A DNA stretch of 64,000 nucleotides from Chamaelirium japonicum (taxonomy: Eukaryota; Streptophyta; Magnoliopsida; Liliales; Melanthiaceae): the NCBI GenBank assembly GCA_947650365.1, contig OX393555.1:81287995-81351994 (forward strand), given 5' to 3'. Positions 11,850 to 23,665 of the stretch are shown piece after piece (position 1 is the stretch's first letter; each line of letters begins with the position of its first letter). The notes beneath the pieces are model-generated. The model was not told where the DNA came from. It worked only from the letters and a program-made list of their open reading frames with translations, and ran no database searches. The position numbers and the translations under genes were made by a program.

Positions 11850-12017
11850 TGTTATGAGATCGTTCGATCGGATGGCTGTCCACCGTCGGATCTCCCCCAT
11901 GGATTAGGGTTTCCTATTGATTGCTTAGGCCCTATGTAAGATTACCCTATAAATAATATACGACCCCTTTAGGATGGACCATATTTGATGGCTCTTTCTT
12001 TCTCCCATCTCACAACA
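11850..12017 (+). mobile_element. Full-length LTR-like block, 168 bp, with primer-site motif
   Basis: Starts TGTTATGAGAT and ends ATCTCACAACA: perfect TG/CA ends with an 11-bp terminal inverted repeat bearing one mismatch. TATAAATA lies at 11,948-11,955, preceded by GATTAGGGTTTCC (telo-box on the complement). The primer-site motif follows at 12,018-12,031, here with two mutations (CATTATCAACACAA). Together with 38,216-38,383 this is the clearest copy in the window. Confidence 0.8.
11948..11955 (+). promoter_or_regulatory. TATA box of the LTR-like block
   Basis: TATAAATA sits in CCCTATAAATAATAT, 99 bp into a 168-bp LTR-like block, leaving about 60 bp for a transcript start and R/U5. The same word at the same place recurs in most copies on both strands. 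Whether any copy is transcribed is unknown. Confidence 0.5.
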
Positions 12018-13974
12018 CATTATCAACACAAACATATCGAGCCCAGCTGACCGGTCATAAGAAAACGGAGAGAGAAACGAAGACAGAAGAGAGAGTAGAT
12101 GAAAGAAGAGAACGAAGAGATAAATGAAGAGAAAAGAGAGAAGAAGTCATGCTCAAGTCCATTCACTATGGGTATAAGTATAAAGTAAGAAAGAATCTAA
12201 ATTCCAAAACTCAACTTCTTAATATTTATATGACCCCTTTAGGGGGGGGCATGTTTGACGGCTCTCTTTTTCTCCATCATATAATACGTTATCAGTATGA
12301 ACATGTCGAGCCCAGCCGACCAGTCATAAGAAAATAGAGAGAGAAAAGACAACAAAAGAAAAAAGAGAATATGGAGATAAACGAAGAGAGAAGATAGAAA
12401 AATTCATGCAATAACCTATTGGCCATGGGTATAGGGGTGAAGTAAGAAGAAGTCTAATTAGGGTAGGGCATATTTGATGGCTCTGCCTTTCTCCTATCTC
12501 ACAACATGTTATTAGCACGAATATGTCGAGCCCAACTGACCAGTCATACGAAAACAGAGAGAGAAACGAAGACATAAGAGAAAGAAGAAGATAGAAGAAA
12601 ACAGAGAGATAAACGAATAGGGAAGAGAGAAGAAGTCCTGCTCTAGTCTATTCACCTAGGTATAGGTGTGTAGTAAGAATGAATCTAAATTCTAAAACTC
12701 CACTTCTCAATAATATAATTAAATCTCTCTGTTCTCTTCTCTCTTCTCCCATGGATTAAGGTTTACTATGGATTGCGTAGGCCCTATGTAAGCTTACCCT
12801 ATAAATAAAATACGACCCTATTAAGGTTGGGCACATTTGATCGCTCTTTCTTTCTCCCATCTCATAAAACGTTATCAGCACGAATATATCTAGCCCAGCC
12901 GACCAATCATAAGAAAATAAAGAGAGAAAGGAAGACAGAAGAGAGAAAACAGAACTGAGAATTAATTATTTAAATAGTCTCTTCTCACACGGGTATAGGT
13001 GTGTAGTAAGAAGGAATCTAAATTTCAAAACTCCATAAAAAAGAGAGAAAGAGAACGGAGATATAAATAAAGAAAGAAAAGTGGAAAAGTCCTGCTCCAG
13101 TCCATTGGCTACGGGTATAGGTATGATGTAAGAAATAATCTAAATTCCAAAACTCCACTTTTCAAAATTTATACGACCCTTTTAGGGTAGGGCATGTTTG
13201 ACGGCTCTCTATTTCTCCCATCTTACAACACTTTATCAGTACGAACATGTCGAGCCCAGCCGACCAGTTATAAGAAAACGGAGAGAAAATGAAAACCAAA
13301 AAGAGATAAGAGAACATAGAGATAAACAATAAGAGAAGAGAGAAGAAGGCCTGCTCCAGTCTATTGGCCACGGGTATAGGTGTGAAGTAAGAAGGAATCT
13401 AAATTCCAAAACTCTACTTTTCAATAAGATAATTAAATCTCTTTATTCTTTTCTTTCTTCTCCCATTGATTAGGGTTTTTCATAGATTGCTTAGGCCCTA
13501 AGTAAGCTTCCCTATAAATAATATACGACCCCTTTAGATGTGGTACGTTTGACGACTCTCTCTTTCTCTCATCTTACAACATGTTATTAATATGAATATG
13601 TCGAGCCCAGTCGACCAATCATAAGAAAACAAAGAGAGAAACAAAGACAGAAGAGAGAGAAGAAGAAAGAAAAGAACAGAGATATAAATGAAGATAGAAA
13701 AGAGAAGAAGTTCTGTTCTAGTCCATTGTCATCCAATCGAATGATCTCATAACAGTTGTTTTGTTTTAAACTTTTTTAAAGAAAAATATAAATTATTTTT
13801 ATTGCAAAAAATTCATTGGCAATCTATTGAGAGAAGAAGAGAGAAAAGAACGGTGAGATAAACGAAGAGAGGAGAAAGAAGAAGTCCTGCTCCAGTCCAT
13901 TCGCCACGGGTATAGGTGTGAAGTAAGAAGGAATCTAAATTCCAAAACTCCACTTCTCAATAGTATCATCCCAA

Positions 13975-14843
13975 AGTTATTATAATTATCATAGTAATAT
14001 TACTATAATTTATTTAATTAAATTAATTATTTATTTCCTTAATAAATAATTTAAATAATTTAATAATTCAAATAATTTAATAATTAAGTTTTTGGTAAAA
14101 TAATTTATTTATTTAATTATTTAATTATATAGTTATTTAATTAAATTTATTATTTTATTTATTTATTATTATTATATTATTAAATAATAATTTAATTATA
14201 TAATTAATTTTTTAATTCATTTTATTAGTTATTTCTAAACTTATTATTTTATTTTTAAATAATTAAATTATTAGTCAATAATTTAAATATTTAAAAACTT
14301 TTTTAGTTAAGAAATATATTAAAACGATAATATACTTAAAGAAATAAATAATTTAATTATTAAATTATTTTATAGTTAAATAAAAAATATTTTCTAGTAA
14401 TTATTATTTAATTAAATATTCAAAAAATTATTTTATTAAATTATAAAATATTAATTAAAGTAAAAAAATTATTTATTTATTAAAGTAATTAAATAAAATA
14501 ATAATTTAATAACTATTAACTTATTTTTTAAATAATTAGTTAATTATATGAATATATAAATAATAAAATATTTTTTAAAATTATATAATTTTTTTAAATA
14601 ATCAAATAAATATTTTTTTATTTTAAAATTTAAATAATAAATAAATTATTTAAATTATTTAATTTTTAATTTTATTGATAATTAAATATTTATTTATTTA
14701 TTTAATTATTTAACTATTTACTTTATTAAGCTAATTAAATTAATTAAATAATAGGAAGTAAAGAAGGAAGATGAGGCATACCCAAATTTTTTGCTTTAGA
14801 AATAATTTATATTTTTCTTTAAAAAAAATTAAAACAGTATAAC
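13975..14843. repeat. Long AT-rich spacer
   Basis: Nearly 0.9 kb of A/T words. It opens with the CAATAGTATCATC arm and closes with the purine-rich island AGGAAGTAAAGAAGGAAG (about 14,754) and ATTTTTTGC before an LTR-like start. Layout equals the spacers at 27,598, 41,793 and 47,213. Confidence 0.8.
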
Positions 14844-14990
14844 TGTTATAAGATCGTTCGATCGGATGGCTATCCATCGTTGGATTTCTCCCATGGATTA
14901 AGGTTTCCCATAGATTGCTTAGACCCTAAGTAAGGTTAACCTATAAATAATATACGACCCCTTTGGGGTGGGGTACATTTGACGGCTCTA
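14844..14990 (+). mobile_element. LTR-like block truncated at its 3' end
   Basis: Starts TGTTATAAGATCG, keeps CCCATGGATTAAGG, TATAAATA and CCTTTGGGG, then breaks off in GACGGCTCT and continues as the end of a C module. The primer-site motif is therefore absent. Confidence 0.7.
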
Positions 14991-15837
14991 CTCCACTTCT
15001 CAATAATATAATTAAATCTCTCAATTCTCTTTCCTATTCTTCCATGGATTAGGGTTGCCCATAGATTGCTTAGGCCCTAAGTAAACTTGCCCTATAAATA
15101 ATATATGACCCCTTTAGTGTGGGGCACGTTTGACGGCTCTCTCTTTCTCCTATCTCATAATAAGTTATCAGCATGAACATATCGAGCCCAGCCGACCAGT
15201 CGCAAGAAAACAGAAAGAGAAACAAAGACAGAAGTAGAGTTTCAGAATTTAAATTCTTTCTTACTTTATACTTATACCCATGGTCAATGGACTAGAGCGG
15301 GGCTTCTTCTCTCTTATCTCTTCGTTTATCTCTCCGTTCTCTTCCTACTCTTCTGTCTTCGTTTCTCTCTCAGTTTTCTTACGACTAGTCAGCTAGGCTC
15401 GACATGTTCGTCCTGATAACATGTTGTGAGATGGGAGAAAGGGAAAGCCATCAAACGTGCCCTACCCTAAAGGGGTCGTATATTATTTATAGAAAAATCT
15501 TACTTAGGGCCTAAGATATCTATGGGAAGCACTAATCAATGGAAGAAGAGATAAGAGAATGAAGAAATTTAATTGTATTATTGAAAAGTAGAGTTTGAAA
15601 TTTAGATTCCTTCTTACTTCACACCTATACCCGTGGCTAATGGACTGGAGCATAAATTTTTCTCTATTCTCTATTTATTTATCTCTCCATTCTCTTCTCT
15701 CTTCTTCTCTCTCTTCTGTCTTTGTTTCTCTCTCTGTATTCTTGGGACTGGTCGGCTGGGCTCGATATGTTTGTGCTGGTAACGTGTTGTGTTATAGGAG
15801 AAAGAGAGAGCCATCAAATATGCCCTAAAACTCCACT

Positions 15838-16176
15838 TCTCAATAGTATTATCTCAATATTATTATGATTATCAAAGTAATTACTATAATTTTTTTAATT
15901 AAATTAATTAATTATTTAATTATTAAATTATTTAAATAATTTAATAATTAATTTTTTAGTAAAATAATTAATTAACTTAATTATTTAATAATCTAGTTAT
16001 TTAATTAAATTTATTATTTTATTTATTATTATTATTAATATATTTAGTAATTAAATTTGATAACTATTTAATTATTTAAATTATTAAATAAAGAAATAAT
16101 GATTTAAAATATTTATATAATTTAAAAATATATTTAATTAATATTTAAAAAGTATTTAATTATAAAACATTACAAC
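15838..16176. repeat. AT-rich spacer
   Basis: Starts with the palindrome arm (CAATAGTATTATCTC), continues as A/T words and ends AAAACATTACAAC, the sequence that precedes LTR-like starts. It lacks the purine-rich island found in longer spacers. Confidence 0.75.
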
Positions 16177-16344
16177 TATTATGAGGTAGTTCGATCGGAT
16201 AGCTGTCCACCATCGGATCTCTCCCATGGATTAGTTTTTCCCTTAGTTTGCTTAGGCACTAAGTAAGCTTACCCTATAAATAATATACGACTCCTTTAGG
16301 GTTGGGCACGTTTGACAGTTCTCTCTTTCTCCTATTTCACAACA
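16177..16344 (+). mobile_element. Full-length LTR-like block, 168 bp, with primer-site motif
   Basis: Starts TATTATGAGG (TG decayed to TA) and ends TTTCACAACA, with TATAAATA at the usual place. CGTTATCAGCACAA follows at 16,345-16,358. The length equals the other full copies. Confidence 0.72.
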
Positions 16345-18459
16345 CGTTATCAGCACAAACATATCGATCCCAGCCGACCAGTCGTAAGAAAACGGAAAAA
16401 GAAATGAAGGCAAAAGAGAGAGAAGAAGAGGGAAGAGAACGGAGAGATAAACAAAGAGATAAGAAAGAAGAAGTCCTGCTCTAGTCCATTGGCTATAGGT
16501 ATAGGTATGAATTAAAATAACTAATTAATTATTTAGTAACTAATTAGGGCTGACCAGTCGTTCGATCGAATGGCTATCCACCGTCGGATCTCTCCCATAG
16601 ATTAGGATTTCCAATAGATTGCTTAGACCCTAAGTAAACTTTCCCTTTAAATAATATATGACCCCTTTAGGGGGGGTACGTTTGATGGCTCTCTCTTTCT
16701 CCCATCTCACAACATGTTATCAGCATGAACATGTCAAGCCCAACCGACCAGTCACAAAAAAAGGGAGAGAGAAACGAAGACAGAAAATAGAGAAGAAGAG
16801 AGAAAAGAACGAAGAGATAAACGAAGAGAGAAGAAGTCCTACTCCAGTCTATTGGCAATGGGTATAGGTGTGAAGTAAAAAAGAATCTAAATTTCATAAC
16901 TCTACTACTTAATATTATTTCTCCCATCTCACAACACGTTATTTTCATGAACATGTCGAGGCCAGCCGATTAGTCATAAGAAAATGGAGAAAGAAACGAA
17001 GACAAAAGAGAAAGAAGAAAAGAAAAGAGAACGAAGAGATAAACGAAGTAAGAAGAGGAAAGAAGTCCTGTTCTAGTCCATTGGCCACGGGTTTAGGTGT
17101 GAAGTAAGAAGAAATCTAAATTCCAAAACTCTACTACTTAATATTTATACGATCCCTTTTGGGCGGGGAATGTTTGATGGCTCTCTCTTTCTCTCATCTT
17201 ACAATACGTTATCAGTATAAACATATCGAGCCTAGCCAATCAGTCACAAGAAAATAGAGAGAGAAACGAAGACAGATAATAGAGAAGAAGAGAGAAGAGA
17301 ACGGAAAGATAAACGAAAAGATATAAGAGAAGAAATCCTACTCTAGTCCATTGGCCATGGGTATAGGTATGAAGTAAGATAGAATCTAAATTCAAAAACT
17401 CTAAAGAAGAGAGAAGAGAATGGAGAGATAAATAAAGAGAGAAGAGAGAAGAAGTCATGCTCTAGTCGATTAGCCACGGGTATAGGTGTGAAGTAAGACG
17501 GAATCTAAATTCCAAAACTCCACTTCTGTCTTTGTTTCTCTCTCTATTTTCTTACAACTAGTCCATTGGGCTTGACGTGTTCATACTGATAACATGTTAT
17601 GAGATGGAGGAAAAAGAGAGCCGTCAAACGAGCCCCACCCTAAAGGGGTTATATATTATTTATAGGGTAAATTATGAGATAGAAGAAAGAGAGAGCCGTG
17701 AAATATGCCCCAACCTAAAGGGGTCATATATTATTTATAGGATAAGCTTACTTAGAACCTAAACAATCTATAGGAAACCCTAATATATGAGAGAAGAGAG
17801 AAGAGAATGGAGAGATTTAATTATATTTTTAAGAAGTAAAGTTTACCTCTCTGTTCTTTTCTCTCTTCTTCTCTCTCTTTTGTCTTCGTATCTCTCTTTT
17901 TTTTCTTATGGCTGGTTGGCTGGGCTCGATATGTTCATGCTGATAACGTATTGTGAGATAGGAGAAAGAACGAGTCATCAAACTTTCCCCATCCTAAAAG
18001 GATTATTTATTATTTATAGGGTAAACTTACTTAGGGCCTAAACAATCTATGGGAAACCCTAATCCATAGGAGAAGAGAGAAGAGAACGGAGACAGAAGAG
18101 AATGAATAGATTAAATTATATTATTGAGAAGTGGAGTTTTGGAATTTAGATTCCTTCTTACTTTGCATATAAACCCGTGGCCAATGGACTGGAGCAGGAC
18201 TTCTTCTCTATTCTATGTTTATTTATCTCTCCGTTATCTTATCTCTTCTTCTGTGGAGTTTTGGAATTTAGATTTTTTCTTACTTCACACCTATACCCAT
18301 GGCCAATGGATTGGAGCAGAACTTCTTCTCTCTTTGATTATCTCTCCGTTCTCTTCTTTCTTCTTCTCTCTCTTCTGTCTTCGTTTCTCTCTCAGTTTTC
18401 TTATGATTAGTCGACTGGGCTCTATATGTTCGTGCTGATATCGTATTATGAGATAGGAG

Positions 18460-18695
18460 ATTGCTTATTTTTTTTATTTATTTCAATTAATATATCTTTA
18501 AATATTATAAAGTATATAATTTCTTTAAATATTTAAATAGTATTATCTCAATGTTATATTTAAATATTTAATTATAAAACATTACAACTGATATAATATC
18601 ATTCAATCGGATGGCTGTCCATCGTCGGATCTATTCTATGGATTAGGGTTTCCCATAGATTGCTTAGGCTCTAAGTAAGCTTACCCTATAAATAT
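18460..18695 (+). repeat. AT-rich spacer plus 3'-truncated LTR-like block
   Basis: About 18,460-18,545 is the inverse of the AATAAATAAGCAATCT spacer type seen at 26,705, 40,920, 46,690 and 52,868. An AT piece then ends ATTACAAC and an LTR-like block starts at 18,589, breaking off just after its TATAAATA near 18,695. Confidence 0.65.
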
Positions 18696-18764
18696 TCAAC
18701 TATATTTAATTAATTATCGCCACGGGTATAGTTGTGAAGTAAGAAGGAATCTAAATTCCAAAAC

Positions 18765-18920
18765 TCTACTTCTCAACAGTATCATTTCAACATTATTATG
18801 ATTATCATAGTAATATTAGTATAATTTTTTTAATTCAATTAATCATTTAAAATAAAGAGAGTTTTGGAATTTACTGTGATAATCGTAATAACATTGAGAT
18901 GATACTATTGAGAAGTGGAG
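18765..18920. repeat. Palindromic (foldback) element, diverged
   Basis: TCAACAGTATCATTTCAACA with ATTATGATTATCATAGTAA on the left faces TTACTGTGATAATCGTAAT and GATGATACTATTGAGAAG on the right, around an A/T-rich centre. Same family as 9,345-9,490 and 57,475-57,630. Confidence 0.6.
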
Positions 18921-21159
18921 GTTTGGAATTTAGATTCCTTCTTACTTCACACCTATACTCGTGGCCAATGGACTAGAGCAAGACTTCTTCTCTTTTATCT
19001 TTTTATTTATCTCTCCATTCTCTTCGCTCTTCTCTCTCTCTTCTGTCTTCATTTCTCTCTCCGTTTTCTTGTGACTGGTCAGGTGGGCTTGACATGTTCA
19101 TACTAATCACATGTTGTGAGATGGGAGAAAGAGAGCTGTCAAAAGTGCCCCACCCTAAAGGGGTCGTATAAATATTGAGAAGTAAATTTTTGGAATTTAG
19201 ATTCCTTCTTACTTCACACCTATACCCGTGGCCAATGGACTAGAGCAGGACTTCTTCTCTCTTCTCTTTTTGTTTATCTCTCCATTCTCTTCTCTCTTCT
19301 TCTCTGTCTTCTATCTTCATTTCTCTCTTTGCTTTCTTGTGACTGGTCTGCTAGGATAGACATATTCGTGCTGATAATGTATTGTGAGATGGGAGAAATA
19401 AAGAGATATCAAATATACCCCTCACTAAAGGGGTCATATAAATATTGAGAAGTAGAGTTTTGTAATTTAGATTCCTTCTTACTTTATGTCTATACTCGTG
19501 GTCAATGGACGAGAGTAGGATTTCTTCTCTCTTCTCTCTTTATTTATTTCTTTGTTCTCTTCTCTCTTCTCATCTTTCTTCTGTTTTCGTTTCTTTTTCC
19601 ATTTTCTTGTGACTGGTCAGCTGAGCTCGACATGTTCGTGCTGATAATATGTTGTGAGATACGACAAAGAGATAGGAGAGATCCGACGGGTCGTATAAAT
19701 AATATATGAACATGGAAGAGATTCGACGGGTCGTATAAATATTGAAAAGTAGAGATGAGATAAGAAGTCCTGCTCTAGTCCATTGGCCACGGGTATAGAT
19801 GTGAAGTAAGAAGGAATCTAAATTCCCAAACTCCATAGAAGAGAGAGAAAAAGAGATAAGAGAACGGAGAGATAAATAAACACTGAAAAGAAAGAAGAAG
19901 AGAGAAGAGAACAGAGAAATAAACGAAGAGAGAAGAGAAAAGAAGTCCTGCTTCAATCCATTGGCAACGGGTATAGGTGTAAAGTAAGAAGGAATCTAAA
20001 TTCTAAAACTCCACAAAATAGAGAGAATAAGAGAGAAGAAAATAGAGAGATAAATAAAGAGAGAGTAAAGAAGAAGTCCTATTCTAATCAATTAGCCACG
20101 GGTATAGGTATGAAGTATGAAGGAATCTAAATTCTAAAACTCCACTTCTGTCTTCGTTTCTCTCTCCGTTTTCTTGTGACTGGTCAGCTGGGCTCGACAT
20201 GGTCATGTTGATAATGTGTTATGTGATGGAAGAAAGAGAGAGCCGTCAAATATGCCCTACCCTAATGGGGTTGTACAAATATTAAGAAGTAGAGTTTTGG
20301 AATTTAGATTCGTTCTTACTTCACATCTCTACCCGTGGCTAATCGACTAGAGTAGGACTTCTTATCTCTTATCTCTTCATTTATCTTTTCGTTCTCTCCT
20401 TTTTTCTTCTCTCTTTTCATTCTTTGTTTCTTTCTATATTTTCTTGTGACTGGTCGGTTGGGCTCGACATGTTCATGCTTATAACGTGTTGTGAGAAGAG
20501 AAAAGAAAAGAGAAGAGAATCGAGAGATAAACGAAGAGAGAAAAAAGAAGAAGTCCTGCTTCAGTCCACTCACTACGGGTATTTGTGTGAAGTAAAAAGG
20601 AATCTAAATTCCGAAACTCCACTACTTGATAATATAATTAAATCTCTCCGTTCTCTTCTTTCTTCTCCTATAGATTAGGGTTTCTCATAAATTGCTTAGG
20701 CCCTAAGTAAGTTTACCCTATAAATAATATATGAACCCTTTAGGGTGGGGTACGTTTGACGGCTCTCTCTTTCTCCCATCTCACAACACGTTATCAGCAC
20801 GACCATATCGAGCCCAGCCGACTAGTTACAAGATAATGGATAGAAAAATAAAGACAGAAGTGAAGTTTTGGAATTTATATTCCTTCTTACTTCACACCTA
20901 TACCTGTGGCTAATAGACTGCATCAGGACTTCTTCTCACTTCTCTCTTCATTTATCTCTTTGTTCTCTTCTCTCTTATTCTCTCTTCTCTGTCTTTATTT
21001 CTCTCTCCGTTTTCTTGCGACTAGTCGGTTGGGCTCAACATATTCATGCTGATAACGTGTTAAAAGATGGGAGAAAAAGCCATCAGACGTGCCCCACCCT
21101 AAAGGGGTCATATATTATTTATAGGATAAGCCTACTTAGGGCCTAAACAATCTATGTGA

Positions 21160-21350
21160 AAATTTAAAAATAGTATCATCTCAATGTCTAAATATAATAA
21201 ATAGTTATTTAAAATAATAAAACTGGACAGGAGCAGGACTTAAATAATTTAAAAACCAAATTAAATATATCAATGTATATTAACTAATTATTTATGATAT
21301 TTAGATAATTAAATAGAACATACCTATATTTAATATTATAAATAAAGACA
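21160..21350. repeat. AT-rich spacer, least repeat-like
   Basis: Begins with AATAGTATCATCTCAATG and carries a fragment of an inverted C module (GGACAGGAGCAGGACTT, about 21,224-21,240). Most of the rest is A/T-rich sequence whose words I could not place in the other spacers. Confidence 0.55.
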
Positions 21351-23665
21351 TAATTGAGAGGAGAATGAAGACATAAATAAAGATAGAAGAGAGAAGAAGT
21401 CCTGCTCCAGTCTATTAGCCATGGGTATAGGTGTGAAGTAAGATGGAATCTAAATTCCAAAACTCCATAGAAAAGAGAAAAGAAGAGAGAAGAGAATGAA
21501 GAGATAAATGAAGTCAGAAGATAGAAGAAGTCCTGCTTCAGTCCATTGGCCATGGGTATATGTATGAAGTAAGAAGGAATCTAAATTCTAAAACTCCACT
21601 TATGTATTTGTTTCTCTCTCCTTTTTCTTGCGACTGGTCGGTTGGGCTCGACATGCTTGTACTGATAACGTGTTGTGAGATGGGAGAAAGAGAGAGGCGT
21701 CGAATGTTCCCCACCCTAACGGGGTCGTATAATTATTGAGAAGTTGAGTTTTAGAATTTAGATTCCTTCTTACTTCACATCTATACCCATGGCCAATGGA
21801 CTGGAGCAGGACTCTTCTTTCTCTTCTCTCTCAGTTCTCTTCCCTCTTCTCCTATGGATTTGGGTTTCCCAAAGATTGCTTAGGCCCAAGGTAAGCTTAC
21901 CCTATTAATAATATAAGACCCCTTTAGGGTAGGGCATATTTGACGACCCTCGCTTTCTCCCATCTCATAATACGTTATCAGCACGAACATATCGAGCCCA
22001 GTCAACCAGTCATAAGAAAATGGAGAGAGAAACAAAGACAGAAGAGAGAGAAGAAAAGAGAAGAGAACGGAGAGATAAACAAAGAGAGAAGAGAGAATAA
22101 GTCCTGCTCTAGTCCATTCATCATGGGTATAGGTGTGAAGTAAGAAGGAATCTAAATTCTAAAACTCTACTACTTAATAGTATCATCTCAATGTTATTAT
22201 GATTATCATAGTAAATTCTAAAACTCTCTTTATTTTAATTAAATGATTAATTTAATTAAATAAATTATAGTAACATTATCAGCACGAAAAGAGAAGGAGT
22301 CCTGCTCAAGTCCATTAGCCACGGGTATAGATATGAAGTAAGAAGTAATCTAAATTTCAAAAATCCACTTCTTAATATTTATACGACCCGTTTAGGGTGG
22401 GGCACGTCTAACGGCTCTCTCTTTCTTCCATCTCACAACACATTATCAGTGCAAGCATGTCGAGCCCAGCCTACCAGTCACAAGAAAATGGAGAGAGAAA
22501 TGAAGACAGAAAAAAAGAAGAAGAGAGAAAATAAAACGAAGAGAGAAACAAAGATAGAAAAGAGAGAAGAAGAGAGAAGAAGAGAGAAGAGAACGAAGAT
22601 ATAAACAAAGAGAGAAGAGATAAGAAGTCTTATTCCAGTCCTTTGGCCACGGGTATAGGTGTGAAGTAAGAATGAATCTAAATTCCAAAACTCAACTTCT
22701 CAATATTAATACGACCCCATCAGGGTGGGGCATATTTGATGGCTCTTTTATTCTCCTATCTCACAACACGTTATCAGTATGAACATGTCAAGCCCAGCTG
22801 ACCAGTCACAAGAAAACAAAAAGAGAAATGAAGATAGAAGAGAGAGAAAAAGAGAAAACAGAACAGATAGATAAATAAAAGAAGAAGAGAGAAGAAGTCT
22901 TGCTCTAGTCTATTGGCCACAGATATAGGTGTGAAGTATAAAGGAATCTAAATTCCCAAACTCTACTTCTCAATAATATAATTAATTCTCTCCATTCTCT
23001 TCTCTCTTCTCTTATGAATTAGGGTTTCCCATAGATTGCTTAGGCCCAAATTATGCTTACCCTATAAATAATAAATAATATATGATCCCTTTAGGGTGGG
23101 GTACGTTTGACAGCTCTTCCTTTCTCCCATCACACAGCACGTTATCAGTACAAACATATCAAGTCCAGCCGACCAGTCGTAAGAAAACGGAGAGAGAAAC
23201 GAAGACAGAAGTAAAGTTTTAGAATTTAGATTCCTTCTTACTTCACACCTAAACCCATGGCCAATGGACTGGAGTAGGACTACTTCTCTCTTCTCTCTTT
23301 ATTTATCTTTCCATTTTCTTCTCTCTTCTTCTTTCTCTTCTGTCTTTGTTTCTCTCTCCATTTTCTTGTAACTGGTCGGCTGGGCTCGTCATGTTCATGC
23401 TTATAACGTGTTGTGAGATAGGAGAAAGAGAGAGCCGTTACACATGCCCCTCCCTAAAGGGCTCGTATAAATATTAAGAAGTAGAGTTTTGGAATTTAGA
23501 TTTCTTCTTACTTCACACCTATACCTGTGGCCAATGAAGTGGAGCAGGAATTCTTCTCTCTTCTCTCTTTATTTATCTTTCCATTCTCTTCTCTCTTTTT
23601 CCCTCTATTCTGTCTTCATTACTTTCTCCATTTTCTTATGACTGGTCGGTTGGGCTCGACATGTT

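Larger units (their letters stand above)
2175..13400 (+). repeat. Higher-order block X, copy 1 (X1)
   Basis: Matches 30,185-39,790 (X2) in the same orientation, judged from shared odd junctions rather than from the common modules. Examples are the AAATAAGTATAATAAA piece (2,505 and 30,515), the ACTATAAGATAAAGAGAG piece (4,149 and 32,019), the AATTTAAATAATATATTT piece (about 8,403 and 36,222), the CCTAAGCAATTCG junction (about 10,207 and 36,517) and the ATTTAAATAGTCTCTTCT piece (12,968 and 39,327). The coordinate offset is about 28,000 at the left, 27,880 then 27,815 in the middle, and about 26,310-26,380 from 10.2 kb onward. The jump reflects about 1.5 kb (about 8,660-10,185) present here and missing from X2. 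Homology to X3 continues to about 13,820. Confidence 0.82.
13400..23665. repeat. Satellite units with no large-scale partner in the window
   Basis: The same A-D modules on both strands, with AT-rich spacers at 13,975-14,843, 15,838-16,176, 18,460-18,588 and 21,170-21,345. Homology to X3 continues only to ~13,820. Orientation changes are frequent: about 15,180-15,240 passes from a forward LTR end through a tract into an inverted C module. At 17,640-17,760 two inverted LTR pieces lie in tandem. At about 16,553 a forward GACCAGTCG joins directly to TTCGATCG of another LTR. No gene seen. Confidence 0.75.
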
